DNA from: Symsagittifera roscoffensis
Lineage: Eukaryota; Xenacoelomorpha; Acoela; Convolutidae
Assembly: GCF_963678635.1 (NCBI RefSeq)
Contig: NC_087063.1
Coordinates: 29,150,599 to 29,214,598, forward strand
Reading direction: 5' to 3'
Length of the DNA: 64,000 nucleotides
The notes below the pieces were generated by a model. It worked only from the letters and a program-made list of their open reading frames with translations. It did no database searches and was not told the origin of the DNA. Positions 12,785 through 23,832 of this stretch are shown piece by piece. A program made the translations under genes and the position numbers. Position 1 is the first letter of the stretch. Each line of letters opens with the position of its first letter.

Positions 12785-13253
12785 GTCAGCTGACAGCCTC
12801 AGTTTAAAATCTAAGATAGAAGAGGAAAAGTTTGATAAATTTGGAACACTTTTTAAACATATTTCGAGCATTTACTTCTTCTACTACAATTAGGGCTGAG
12901 CCGCATATGCAGGGAGGAGCCCCACAGTCTGTTTTTTTATTAAACCCTTAACCTCAAAATTGGCCGGATCGTTTTCAACAAAAGACCTAAAAATACTCCG
13001 CTCATTGGACTTTTGCAATGCTGTAGGGAACTGAGCGAGGCATAACGGGTTGCAGCTGGTCTTCTCATCGATACCATTTTGTGTACAATCAACAGCGTGG
13101 TTTTTAATAAAAATTTGAAGAAAGTACCTAAACGGGAATTCTCTTCAACTTCAATTTTGTTTTTCATAAAGTTTATTTTTAATTGGAACCCATTTTTGAA
13201 AAAAAAATTCGCCTAATTAACTTGATCTGCTGTTTGTGAAAAAGCTAGGAGAG

Positions 13254-13364
13254 TGCGATGAGAACTGCAGAGTATGTTGCAAGTATCTGGGCAAGAACTG
13301 CATGGAGAACATCGGGGCCCTGGATAGACTGGAGGCATTCCAGTCGGCCAAGAGAGCCGACGAA
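13254..13364 (+). CDS. Gene X, exon 3 (Cys-rich)
   Basis: The phase-0 frame begins CDENCRVCCKYLGKNC and continues through NIGALDRLEAF to GACGAA|gtacac. Cysteines are spaced C-x3-C-x2-CC-x5-C, suggesting metal binding. The acceptor is uncertain: ctag|GAG at 13249 or gagag|TGC at 13254. Only the latter keeps the frame with exon 2. Confidence 0.55.
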
Positions 13365-15370
13365 GTACACACACACTTTCATCCTAAACACTAGAAACTA
13401 TATTCCAATGAAGATCCGGACATAAAACGACTTAATATTTTATTTTCCATGTTCTAACAATTTATTCTGACATTCTCTGGTTTAAAAAAGCTCGCGTTAG
13501 CAGTGAATGTGTATTATTTCGAAAAGCTAGAAATCAAAGAGGATTCAAAAAATGGCCCAAGCAAGCAGGAACTTTACCTTAATTTTGTCATTTAATTGCA
13601 GACAGACAGTACCGGATTAAAGGGAGGCAGGTGATTGCCCCCTCCCTCAGGGATTTGACCCTGAGCCGACCCAAAGCCCCCCACCCTATGTAGTATTTCG
13701 AGATATCCATTTTTGGCTGACTAACCTAAAATTTATAACGCACCAAAAATAGTTTTATCTAAAAACCGCTTTTTTCCTGTTTTTCCAAGTTTGACTGTTC
13801 CGCAGAAAATTTGGCTAAAATAACGTCTTAATAGTGATTTTGGAGACCTCAGAAAATTTATTTGATCGAGTTAAAAAAAGGTATAGAACCCTTTTGCAAT
13901 TATCTTGCTTAACGCAAGAGCAAACACAATTGGCTCTCTATGATGTTGATGGACCTGATACCGCGTGAAGAAAAACTCCTAGCAATGTCTAACAAGCAAA
14001 AAAATCCACGCAATTTTTTCACAATGCTGCTGCTTTATACAATGCGCTGACAATTCAAGCTTAACCAGTTTCCACAAAAAAAGCAAGTCAGTGAAAACAT
14101 TGCCAACTGACAGTTGGAAAAATTTAATGAATGCAAAGAAACTGAAACAAAAACTGACTTTATCTTTTTTCAAAAATCTTCAACTTTTGAATTTCGAAGA
14201 AAAAAATAGACGGCCTTAAAGCTCTTTGAGTTTGAAAAAAATTTATGATGGACACTTTTTTGCTAACTAAAATTAAACCAATGTGAGAAAACTGGATCAC
14301 AAGGAGAATTTTTATTTCACTGGGTTATCTGATAATTAATTTCCATTTTCGAAATAAGAAGTTGATCACGTTTTTCGAGACCTTTACATTTTTGATTTTC
14401 GACCGCGTATTTTGCCTTCCTTTTAACAATGGAAATGCACTGAACTTAAAAAGAAATCACAAGTCAAACTGCGAAACACCAAAATTGAGCGCGAACAAAA
14501 TTGAAGACTTTTACCTGAAAAAAATAACAAAAAAAATCAGCAAGACATATATAAGAGTCCGCACTACGTTCATTACTCTTGAAAAATCGGTAACGCAAAA
14601 AAAAACACTACGACTATTCACAACTTTTTTCGACATTTTAAACTTAACCATTAAAAACTCAAAGCATCTCTAGCTTTTAAGAATCCGTGCAAACCGTTTT
14701 ATCAAAAAGACTATGCCGTGAGTTTTAAAAATTTAATTAAGACTTCTTAGATTTTCAAAAAAATTTAATCTTCATTCATTGTTTGTTTTAAGATAAAGGT
14801 CAATCAAATTGAGTACCACGCGTAAAAAAAGGACAATTAATTACGAAAAAAAACAGCAGATAAATTGCTATGTGTCAATAAAATCAGGGAAACTGGGAAA
14901 AATAATTTACATTTTTTTGCTCATTTTTAAACTTTCATACTTCGGAGGAAGAAAAATGTAAACAATCTTTGCATTGAAACAATCGGATCAATTGAGCAAC
15001 CCAATTCCCCTGTAATGACTAATTGAGCTGTCTCTCCCCTTTCCCCAATCAAAATTTCAAAGCGACAAAAATCGTTATCGAATGCGTAACCGAGTGTTTT
15101 TTTAGTGCCACTAGTGCCACGAAAATAATAGCAAATTCAGAAAAAAAACGATTTTTTCGTTTTAACTATCGTTGCTTTGAGAGCATTGGTAGGGTTGGTT
15201 CTCTAAACCTGTAAATAAGTCCCAAGAACTGACCACTTCAGCAAGATATAAAAATACAAAAGAGCATATTACATTTTCCTTCAATTAGAATAGAAAGACA
15301 CCGGCCCGGCTTAATGCAACCAAAGTGATTATTTTTTGATGCGATCTTCGCAGAAAAGTGAAAATTCATG
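13365..15370 (+). other. AT-rich intron-like stretch with degenerate repeat copies
   Basis: No exon can be supported. 13950-14110 is a diverged copy of 15960-16110 and 20480-20630 (both contain tacaatgcgctgacaattcaag-like sequence), so it holds an older interspersed repeat. Confidence 0.45.
13610..13740 (-). repeat. Inverted second copy of the 9.05-kb interspersed repeat
   Basis: The reverse complement reads gtcagccaaaaatgg, then a G-rich stretch, then gggtcaaatccctgag, aligning with 9045-9205 but without the long G run. The two copies flank the gene exons at 9.7-13.4 kb as inverted repeats. Confidence 0.55.
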
Positions 15371-17251
15371 CTTGGTGTGGTTTTTCATTCAGTCAAGTTT
15401 CCCTGTTAGAAATAATAGTTTTTAACAAAAAAACTGAACGCCATTGAAGATATCGAATTCCGGACTTCAATTGTAAAAAGTTATTTTACATCCGAAATTT
15501 TTTGAAAAATTCTGGGAGATTAAAAAACTGCAATTCGGCCGTTTTCTAGGCGCTTTGAAGAATTTATTCGTAATGCTGAAAGCGCAACGCGATTTATTTA
15601 TGGGTGGTAAATTATCCCGCACGACAAAATCGTTCCAAAACGAATTGAGGCTAACTGAATTGTATTCATTTCGTACCACTCAAACTTGATCTTTGATATT
15701 GTCTAAAAAAATTATAGATTTTCAATATTTTTTCCCAAAAACTGTTCGATATGGATTAAGGGGCAGTTGGGCCATTCAGGGCTTCTTCCTGATATACGAG
15801 CAGTCTCGTTAGATCTCAATAATTGTGAATTTTTCTGCTCAACTGATGGTTTTGACCAACTGAAATTAGTTTGCTAGTTTCAAGTAGTTAAAACATGCCT
15901 CTAGTACTCAAAAAGAGAATTGGGGCAGATTCTGTTGGAACTCAAAGTTTTCTGGTGGACTTGGTATCGTGAGAAAAACACTCCTAACGATAATCTTAAA
16001 AGCGAAGAAATTGACGCAAACTTTTTATAACGCAGCTGCTCTATACAATGCGCTGATAATTCAAGCGTAACTATTTTTCCAAAAAAACACGTCAGAGAAA
16101 AAAATCTGCAACGCAAACGAAAATACTACTATTATTCAAAACTGTTTTGGACCGGGAACCAGCTTTTTATCAGACCGAACTTTTACCAGAAAAATTATAA
16201 CACGGACCTTTTACTAGACTCGATAAAGAAATTTGATTGACAGATGTAATGACGTCGTGTAGTCTGGTTTCTTAGCAAAATTTTGTTTGTTCTAACCGCT
16301 TCCTATTTGAACCTTCCACTAATTTAAATTTATCTCAATTAAATTATTGCATTGTGGTCTATTGAAAAATTGGTCTGGTAAAAGACCTAGCCCCGTTTTG
16401 GACCTGTTTAACTTTAACCATTTTTTAAACTGAAAATATTTCTAACTTCTAAGAATGTGTGCAAACAGCATGATCAAGAAGCGAAAAATTGATTTTTTTT
16501 TTAATTTGAAACTCACACGCTTTGTAAAGTACAAGGTGAAAAACTCAGCTTCTAGCAAAATATGTTTAAAACCTTTGCCTCGAATAAATCTGTTTAAAAA
16601 ATTTTGAGCCAGATTAAATTACCACTCACGCGTTTTTTGAGCACGTGTTAATTATCCCTACTTAGCCAATTGGTAGTTTTCGAACCACCATATATTTAAG
16701 ATCAAGGATCACAGCTAGAAATTTCAGCTCAGGACATTAATACCTTACAGATAATCTGAAAATTATCTTCAAGTAGGGTTGGTTGAAAATAAAATTGTGC
16801 CTAAAAACCAAACCCAAATATTTCGGGCCAATAAGAAAAAAACAAATATTTTATTTTTCACCGAAAGTCGGAACAACAATCATTTCATCATACAGAAGCG
16901 AAACTAAGATTCGCATCACATGCAATTCAACTCAAGCAGAGCATTTCAAGCTGGCAAATAGAAAATGAGACCGAAACTACCAATTAGAAAAAAAATATTA
17001 AAACGATGAAAAAACTATCTACAAAACTTTCATAAGTTTGCCTCGACTAGTGGTCAAAAGTTTCAAATCACAGTTAAATGGTATTAAACAAGTGGCTATT
17101 TATCCAAAAATTTTAGGTAGAGGCCCGTTCAAAATTTTAAACTTACAGAACTTAATTAAAAATCTGTGTTGGTAAATTTGCTTTGTACAGGACAGGACGA
17201 CTTCCAATTCCAAGCTGTGGGTAGAAACTCAGTTCATATTGATAGGAAAAA

Positions 17252-17326
17252 AGGTCCGATCGGTATTTGAACTCCGGGCCTTCAGATCCAAATCACGCGC
17301 TTTTGCACTAAACCAAGCGGGAACCC
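17252..17326 (-). repeat. tRNA-derived SINE-like element (unit 1)
   Basis: The reverse complement reads like a tRNA: A-box-like tggtttagtgc, then gcgcgtgatttggatc in the anticodon region, then B-box-like ggagttcaaatacc. The acceptor stem is poor and there is no intact cloverleaf, so I call a SINE head rather than a tRNA gene. Confidence 0.5.
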
Positions 17327-17849
17327 AAACTCTGCATTTGAACGATCAACAATTTTTCAACGATCAACAATTTTTCAGTTAAAACTTATGAACAGTTGAT
17401 TTCTAAATTTGTTGCTTTTCAGCTCTTGTTGGTTTTCAATAATGTCAAACGAATGATCTGACATTAGTCTTTAATTTGTAGAGCCTGAAAGCTCGTGGAA
17501 AATTTCAACCTATTCCTTAAAGTTTTCCCTCCAACCCTCATAACAAAAACATTGCAAAACCAGCGGCACACCTTATTAAGTTGAAGCAACCAAATTTCTC
17601 ATTCTTCATCGGCGCTGTTTTTTGTTCGAAACAGTCAAATCGCATCTTGAAATGAAAAAAAAAATTGAAATGTAAATTAGCAGAAAATGCATTCTAAGAA
17701 TTCAAGATCTAGAAATAGAAGCGCAATTGGACTCCAAACAACATTGATGCTGCAGCTCACTCATTACATTATGGAAAATCATATGTTACGTTGTACTCAA
17801 TTTCAGCATCATTCCAAGTTCATAGCTATGCCATTAAGATTATTTTCAG

Positions 17850-18011
17850 GAGGATCCAGGCGCAGAAAAGGTTTCAACTTCTGGCGGAGGATGGGGCGGG
17901 GAGAGGGGCAAGACTGGGATATTTGCTCAGTTTAACCAAACAGATGGGATTTCCGAGGCAGACCAAATTCATATTCGTCACAATGAAATAAAAATTGCAC
18001 TGCATTTGTGA
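17850..18011 (+). CDS. Probable last exon of gene X (duplicated unit 1)
   Basis: An acceptor tattttcag precedes an open stretch starting GAGGATCCAGG. In phase 0, compatible with exon 3, it encodes 53 residues beginning EDPGAEKVSTSGGGW and ends at TGA 18009-18011. A second frame is also open to TAA at 17991 and looks basic (RIQAQKRFQLLAED). I prefer phase 0 because of the splice phase. A polyA signal AATAAA lies at 18182-18187. Assignment to gene X rests on strand, phase and position only. One or more exons between 13.4 and 17.8 kb may be missed. Confidence 0.4.
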   Translation, partial: EDPGAEKVSTSGGGWGGERGKTGIFAQFNQTDGISEADQIHIRHNEIKIALHL

Positions 18012-18181
18012 TCAGGATAATAATTTTAGCTCAGCTGAATGAGTCATCGGCACCAACTGCAGATGTTAAAAACGGGAGATAACCTTAAAGCAGCAAAGAA
18101 ATTTCAAATAAACCAACTTAAATCAACATTGCACAACCCTCCATGCCTTCTATAATGCTAAATCTTTATTCACTTAATTAT

Positions 18182-18187
18182 AATAAA
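18182..18187 (+). terminator. Polyadenylation signal AATAAA for gene X (duplicated at 22704)
   Basis: AATAAA about 170 bases after the proposed stop. Fifteen bases upstream, tttatt gives AATAAA on the opposite strand, so the convergent gene X and ENSA-like transcripts would end within the same short segment. Both signals exist in both duplicate units. Confidence 0.45.
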
Positions 18188-18633
18188 CATATTGATTATT
18201 TGTCTAGTGTCATTGCTCAGTCCAAAAAAAAACAATTTTTCAACGAACTCGTTGACCGATAAAAGCATTTTTCAGCGCAGACCAATGAACTAAAATTTGA
18301 AGGCATAGATTGATGTTGTTTCTTCATTGCACCGGATAGGAAAGAATTACTTACAAGTCAATGCACAAATAAATTCGGATAATTGTTGACCATTAAATTG
18401 AAATTAGGTTCATTCAAGGTTCCACTCAAATTCTCCTACCGGAACAAATCAAAATTTTACGTAGAAAATAGTTTTCAAGTTTATTAGCGGGCTAGTTTCT
18501 ATCTTCTGATTATTCATTACTTTTCCATGCTCAAGATATATAGTTTAAAATGAATAGTTCTGATTCTGTTTTCTGCATTCTAAACCCATGTACATCTCGT
18601 GAGCCCCCATCAACGTATAGTTAAGTCTTTACT

Positions 18634-18728
18634 CATGTGAGAAACGAATTTTGTTGTTGTTGATTTTGGGTTGTAGAACTCTGGGCAAATGGGTGGCTAG
18701 ACTGACTATGGCCATCAACTGCAAGTGG
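18634..18728 (-). pseudogene. Truncated copy of the ENSA-like last exon end
   Basis: Identical or nearly so to 23155-23248, including the Gln-rich end and the stop codon. It is cut at 18728 where unit 2 of the tandem duplication begins. It has no upstream coding sequence and is a duplication by-product. Confidence 0.85.
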
Positions 18729-19261
18729 TGCTTGGTGTGGTTTTTTGATTCAGTCAAGTTTCCCTGTTAGAAATAATAGTTTTTAACAAAAAAACTGAAC
18801 GCCATTGAAGATATCGACTTCCGGACTTCAATTGTAAATTTATTTTACATCCGAAATTTTTTGAAAAATTCTGGGAGATTGAAAACTGCCTATTTGGCCG
18901 TTTTCTAGGCGCTTTGAAGAATTTATTCGTAATGCTGAAAGCGCAACGCGATTTATTTATGGGTGGTAAATTATCCCGCACGACAAAATCGTTCCAAAAC
19001 GAATTGAGGCTAACTGAATTGTATTCATTTCGTACCACTCAAACTTGATCTTTGATATTGTCTAAAAAAATTATAGATTTTCAATATTTTTCCCAAAAAC
19101 TGTTCGATATGGATTAAGGGGAAGTGGGACCATTCAGGGCTTCTTCCTGATATACGAGCAGTCTCGTTAGATCTCAATAATTGTGAATTTTTCTGCTCAA
19201 CTGATGGTTTTGACCAACTGAAATTAGTTTGCTAGTTTCAAGTAGTTAAAACATGCCTCTA

Positions 19262-20480
19262 GTAGAAGAAGAAGAAGGAAAGTTTCAATTGTGATATCAG
19301 AAATACATCTGAAAAACCTGAGAAAAAGAACAAAAGAAAAAAAGAGTTCATAGATAAATCATAAGTTCGTTTGGCACAATCTGAGGAACCGGTTCGGAAA
19401 GGTGTTGTTGAACTTCCGAGAAAGTTTCCAGGAGCCTGGCGCTCGGTTTCATAATCTCTGCATAGAATACTCTTCGCGTGTGGGAATGATATCAAATAAC
19501 AAATGATGGGGTTCTTTGAGGATTTTGTGGTAGAGCTCTTTGTCTTTCGAAGCGATTAATTCTTTGATAGGGATATAGTTTGTGGTGAATCCCATTCTTT
19601 TTGCTCGCTTTTGTAGTCTGTCGATTTTTCCGAGCAAAGAAGCGGAGCAACCGCCCCATACCGTGCAACAATAGGTGAGCTTGGGGAGAACCAGGGAGTT
19701 TAATAACAGATTGAGGTCATGGTATTTATATCCATGGTGCTTGAGTTTGTTGAGTAGATAAAGGTCTGAGCACACTTTTTTGCAGATAAAGTTGACATGT
19801 GTCTCAAAGGTCAAGTGGGTGTCAAAAAATAGACCAAGAATCTTCAAACTTTCTTGATTCTCAATAGAACTTGGAATTGGTTGGATGGTACTCTTGAGTT
19901 TAATTGTGAGCTGTTTGGTTTTAGAACAATTAAGGAGAAAGTTATTCGATTCACACCATTCATATATCATACGTAAGGTTTCTTCAGTGCAATCACGACC
20001 ATTTTTTACCCCAATTATTGGATTATTGTCATCGGCGAACTTGATCATTTGGCATTCCGAGTGATAGTTCACGTCTTCATCAATTTTCAAGTCGTCGTAT
20101 GCTAGATTGAAACAGGGTGGGCCCATGATTGTACCCTGCGGGACGCCTGAATTGGGTGACATCAAGTCCGATGACCTTCCAGCCACGCAAACGAATTGAC
20201 TTCTTTCAGTTTTAAAGCTTCGAATGAAGTTTATTATGAAGGGACTCAAACCAGATATTTTTTTGAGCTGGGTTAGGACAAGCTCATGTGGTACTCTGTC
20301 GAACGCTTTGCTCAGATCTAAAAAAAAATCAGCTTGATATAATCATGATCACTAGTGTCTAGATTTTTGCAGGTATCCAGGATCTTCAGAAGGGCAAACT
20401 GAGTGGAGCCTCCTTGGCGAAAACCATACTCAAAAAGAGAATTGGGGCAGATTCTGTTGGAACTCAAAGTTTTCTGGTGG
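19262..20480 (-). mobile_element. 5'-truncated LINE with reverse transcriptase, (TTC)n tail
   Basis: The minus-strand frame 20249-19449 carries RT motifs SGVPQGTIMGPP and the catalytic MIKFADDNNP, followed by the thumb and C-terminal region (LTYCCTVWGG, then LQKRAKRMGF) typical of jockey/CR1/L2-like non-LTR elements. The upstream pieces (YGFRQGGST, at about 20.40-20.44 kb) continue in other frames. The 3' end (left) closes with a GAA/TTC trinucleotide run at 19262-19276. The element is truncated at its 5' end near 20.48 kb. In unit 1 only its 5' tip remains. Confidence 0.8.
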
Positions 20481-21773
20481 ACTTGGTATCGTGAGAAAAA
20501 CACTCCTAACGATAATCTTAAAAGCGAAGAAATTGACGAAAACTTTTTATAACGCAGCTGCTCTATACAATGCGCTGCTAATTCAAGCGTAACTATTTTT
20601 CCAAAAAAAACACGTCAGAGAAAAAAATCTGCAACGCAAACGAAAATACTACGATTATTCAAAACTGTTTTGGACCGGGAACCAGCTTTTTATCAGACCG
20701 AACTTTTACCAGAAAAATTATAACACGGACCTTTTACTAGACTCGATAAAGAAATTTGATTGACAGATGTAATGACGTCGTGTAGTCTGGTTTCTTAGCA
20801 AAATTTTGTTTGTTCTAACCGCTTCCTATTTGAACCTTCCACTAATTTAAATTTATCTCAATTAAATTATTGCATTGTGGTCTATTGAAAAGTTGGTCTG
20901 GTAAAAGACATAGCCACGTTTTGGACCTGTTTAACTTTAACCATTTTTTAAACTGAAAATATTTCTAACTACTAAGAATGTGTGCAAACAGCATAATCAA
21001 GAAGCGAAAAATTGATTTTTTTTTAATTTGAAACTCACACGCTTTGTAAAGTACAAGGTAAAAAACTCAGCCTGTAGCAAAATATGTTTAAAACCTTTGC
21101 CTCGAACAAATCTTTTTAAAAAATTTTGAGCCAGATTAAATTACCACTCACGCGTTTTTTGAGCACGTGTTAATTATCCCTACTTAGCCAATTGGTAGTT
21201 TTCGAACCACCATATATTTAAGATCAAGGATCACAGCTAGAAATTTCAGCTCAGGACATTAATACCTTACAGATAATCTGAAAATTATCTTCAAGTAGGG
21301 TTGGTTGAAAATAAAATTGTGCCTAAAAACCAAACCCAAATATTTCGGGCCAATAAGAAAAAAACAAATATTTTATTTTTCACCGAAAGTCGGAACAACA
21401 ATCATTTCATCATACAGAAGCGAAACTAAGATTCGCATCACATGCAATTCAACTCAAGCAGAGCATTTCAAGCTGGCAAATAGAAAATGAGACCGAAACT
21501 ACCAATTAGAAAAAAAATATTAAAACGATGAAAAAACTATCTACAAAACTTTCATAAGTTTGCCTCGACTAGTGGTCAAAAGTTTCAAATCACAGTTAAA
21601 TGGTATTAAACAAGTGGCTATTTATCCAAAAATTTTAGGTAGAGGCCCGTTCAAAATTTTAAACTTACAGAACTTAATTAAAAATCTGTGTTGGTAAATT
21701 TGCTTTGTACAGGACAGGACGACTTCCAATTCCAAGCTGTGGGTAGAAACTCAGTTCATATTGATAGGAAAAA

Positions 21774-21848
21774 AGGTCCGATCGGTATTTGAACTCCGGG
21801 CCTTCAGATCCAAATCACGCGCTTTTGCACTAAACCAAGCGGGAACCC
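21774..21848 (-). repeat. tRNA-derived SINE-like element (unit 2 copy)
   Basis: Duplicate of 17252-17326, carried along with the tandem duplication. Confidence 0.5.
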
Positions 21849-22371
21849 AAACTCTGCATTTGAACGATCAACAATTTTTCAACGATCAACAATTTTTCAG
21901 TTAAAACTTATGAACAGTTGATTTCTAAATTTGTTGCTTTTCAGCTCTTGTTGGTTTTCAATAATGTCAAACGAATGATCTGACATTAGTCTTTAATTTG
22001 TAGAGCCTGAAAGCTCGTGGAAAATTTCAACCTATTCCTTAAAGTTTTCCCTCCAACCCTCATAACAAAAACATTGCAAAACCAGCGGCACACCTTATTA
22101 AGTTGAAGCAACCAAATTTCTCATTCTTCATCGGCGCTGTTTTTTGTTCGAAACAGTCAAATCGCATCTTGAAATGAAAAAAAAAATTGAAATGTAAATT
22201 AGCAGAAAATGCATTCTAAGAATTCAAGATCTAGAAATAGAAGCGCAATTGGACTCCAAACAACATTGATGCTGCAGCTCACTCATTACATTATGGAAAA
22301 TCATATGTTACGTTGTACTCAATTTCAGCATCATTCCAAGTTCATAGCTATGCCATTAAGATTATTTTCAG

Positions 22372-22533
22372 GAGGATCCAGGCGCAGAAAAGGTTTCAAC
22401 TTCTGGCGGAGGATGGGGCGGGGAGAGGGGCAAGACTGGGATATTTGCTCAATTTAACCAAACAGATGGGATTTCCGAGGCAGACCAAATTCATATTCGT
22501 CACAATGAAATAAAAATTGCACTGCATTTGTGA
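22372..22533 (+). pseudogene. Orphan copy of the gene X terminal exon (duplicated unit 2)
   Basis: This is a near-identical copy of 17850-18011, offset by 4522 bp, with the acceptor, stop and downstream AATAAA (22704-22709) kept. One base change is visible (Ser to Asn in the alternative frame). No upstream gene X exons are duplicated with it, so it is either a dead fragment or an alternative terminal exon reached by long splicing. Confidence 0.5.
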
Positions 22534-23154
22534 TCAGGATAATAATTTTAGCTCAGCTGAATGAGTCATCGGCACCAACTGCAGATGTTAAAAACGGGAG
22601 ATAACCTTAAAGCAGCAAAGAAATTTCAAATAAACCAACTTAAATCAACATTGCACAACCCTCCATGCCTTCTATAATGCTAAATCTTTATTCACTTAAT
22701 TATAATAAACATATTGATTATTTGTCTAGTGTCATTGCTCAGTCCAAAAAAAACCAATTCTTCAACGAACTCGTTGACCGATAAAAGCATTTTTCAGCGC
22801 AGACCAATGAACTAAAATTTGAAGGCATAGATTGATGTTGTTTCTTCATTGCACCGGATAGGAAAGAATTACTTACAAGTCAATGCACAAATAAATTCGG
22901 ATAATTGTTGACCATTAAATTGAAATTAGGTTCATTCAAGGTTCCACTCAAATTCTCCTACCGGAACAAATCAAAATTTTAAGTAGAAAATAGTTTTCAA
23001 GTTTATTAGCGGGCTAGTTTCTATCTTCTGATTATTCATTACTTTTCCATGCTCAAGATATATAGTTTAAAATGAATAGTTCTGATTCTGTTTTCTGCAT
23101 TCTAAACCCATGTACATCTCGTGAGCCCCCATCAACGTATAGTTAAGTCTTTAC

Positions 23155-23832
23155 TCATGTGAGAAACGAATTTTGTTGTTGTTGATTTTGGGTTGTAGAA
23201 CTCTGGGCAAATGGGTGGCTAGACTGACTATGGCCATCAACTGCAAGTGGAGCTTGCTGCGAGGTATTGTGGGGGACTCCTACTGATTCCGAAGAGGGTG
23301 GAATCGCGGATGTCAGCGACGGTGAGTCTTCCATGCTCTCTTCGTCTTCATGTGATGCAGTAATGTGAGTGAGAGTCCTGTCCGCCTCACCTTCCCGGAC
23401 TCCCTGTTGAACAGCGATTGAATCTTGATGGTTCCTGCCGTGCGGAAGAGCGGTAACAATTTGTTGCTGCGGATTTCTGCTGCCGTTAGAAACTGTACTC
23501 ATGTGATGCTGATGACTTGCGTCAACAGTTGCAGATCCCGTGCCTCCCAAATGAGAAGGAGCACCCTGCAGTTGTTCCTCATGTTGCACCAGTTTACTCT
23601 GCTCATGATGGGGGTGTCTTGTCAGTTCCACTGCCTCAGGAGTGGGTGCCATAGTTCCCATTCCACTCATCATGCAACTCAGCGCCGGTCTGCTCTTCAC
23701 ACCCCTGCTACCCCCTCCTCCACCCCCACTTGCTCCCTCGCTCAGCCCTGTCTGTGCCCCTCCCCCTCCCCCTCTGGCACCCAGCTGTCTGGCCATGTTG
23801 TAGTCGCCAGAGTCAAAGTAGTTCTTCTGAGG
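23155..23832 (-). CDS. ENSA: ENSA-like exon 2
   Basis: Begins PQKNYFDSGDYNMAR and ends at the TGA at 23155-23157. It contains a poly-Gly tract and Gln/His-rich stretches. Its last 30 codons lie inside the tandem duplication. A minus-strand AATAAA lies downstream at about 22687-22692. Confidence 0.8.
   Translation of the reverse strand, partial: PQKNYFDSGDYNMARQLGARGGGGGAQTGLSEGASGGGGGGSRGVKSRPALSCMMSGMGTMAPTPEAVELTRHPHHEQSKLVQHEEQLQGAPSHLGGTGSATVDASHQHHMSTVSNGSRNPQQQIVTALPHGRNHQDSIAVQQGVREGEADRTLTHITASHEDEESMEDSPSLTSAIPPSSESVGVPHNTSQQAPLAVDGHSQSSHPFAQSSTTQNQQQQNSFLT

Larger units (their letters stand above)
15371..18728. repeat. Tandem duplication, unit 1 (3.36 kb)
   Basis: Starts at gcttggtgtgg (15371). 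It is near-identical to 18729-23248 except that the 1.16-kb LINE portion of unit 2 (19262-20427) is missing here. It contains the gene X terminal exon, a tRNA-like SINE piece, and at its right end (18634-18728) a truncated copy of the end of the ENSA-like last exon. Confidence 0.9.
18729..23248. repeat. Tandem duplication, unit 2 (4.52 kb)
   Basis: Starts again at gcttggtgtgg (18729) and runs into the intact ENSA-like exon at 23155. The offset to unit 1 is 3359 bp left of the LINE and 4522 bp right of it. Very few substitutions are visible, so the duplication is recent. Confidence 0.9.

Noticed and set aside
14362-14673. 103-residue plus-strand frame
   Set aside because: Lys/Thr/Phe-rich AT-rich intronic sequence, no splice or domain support.
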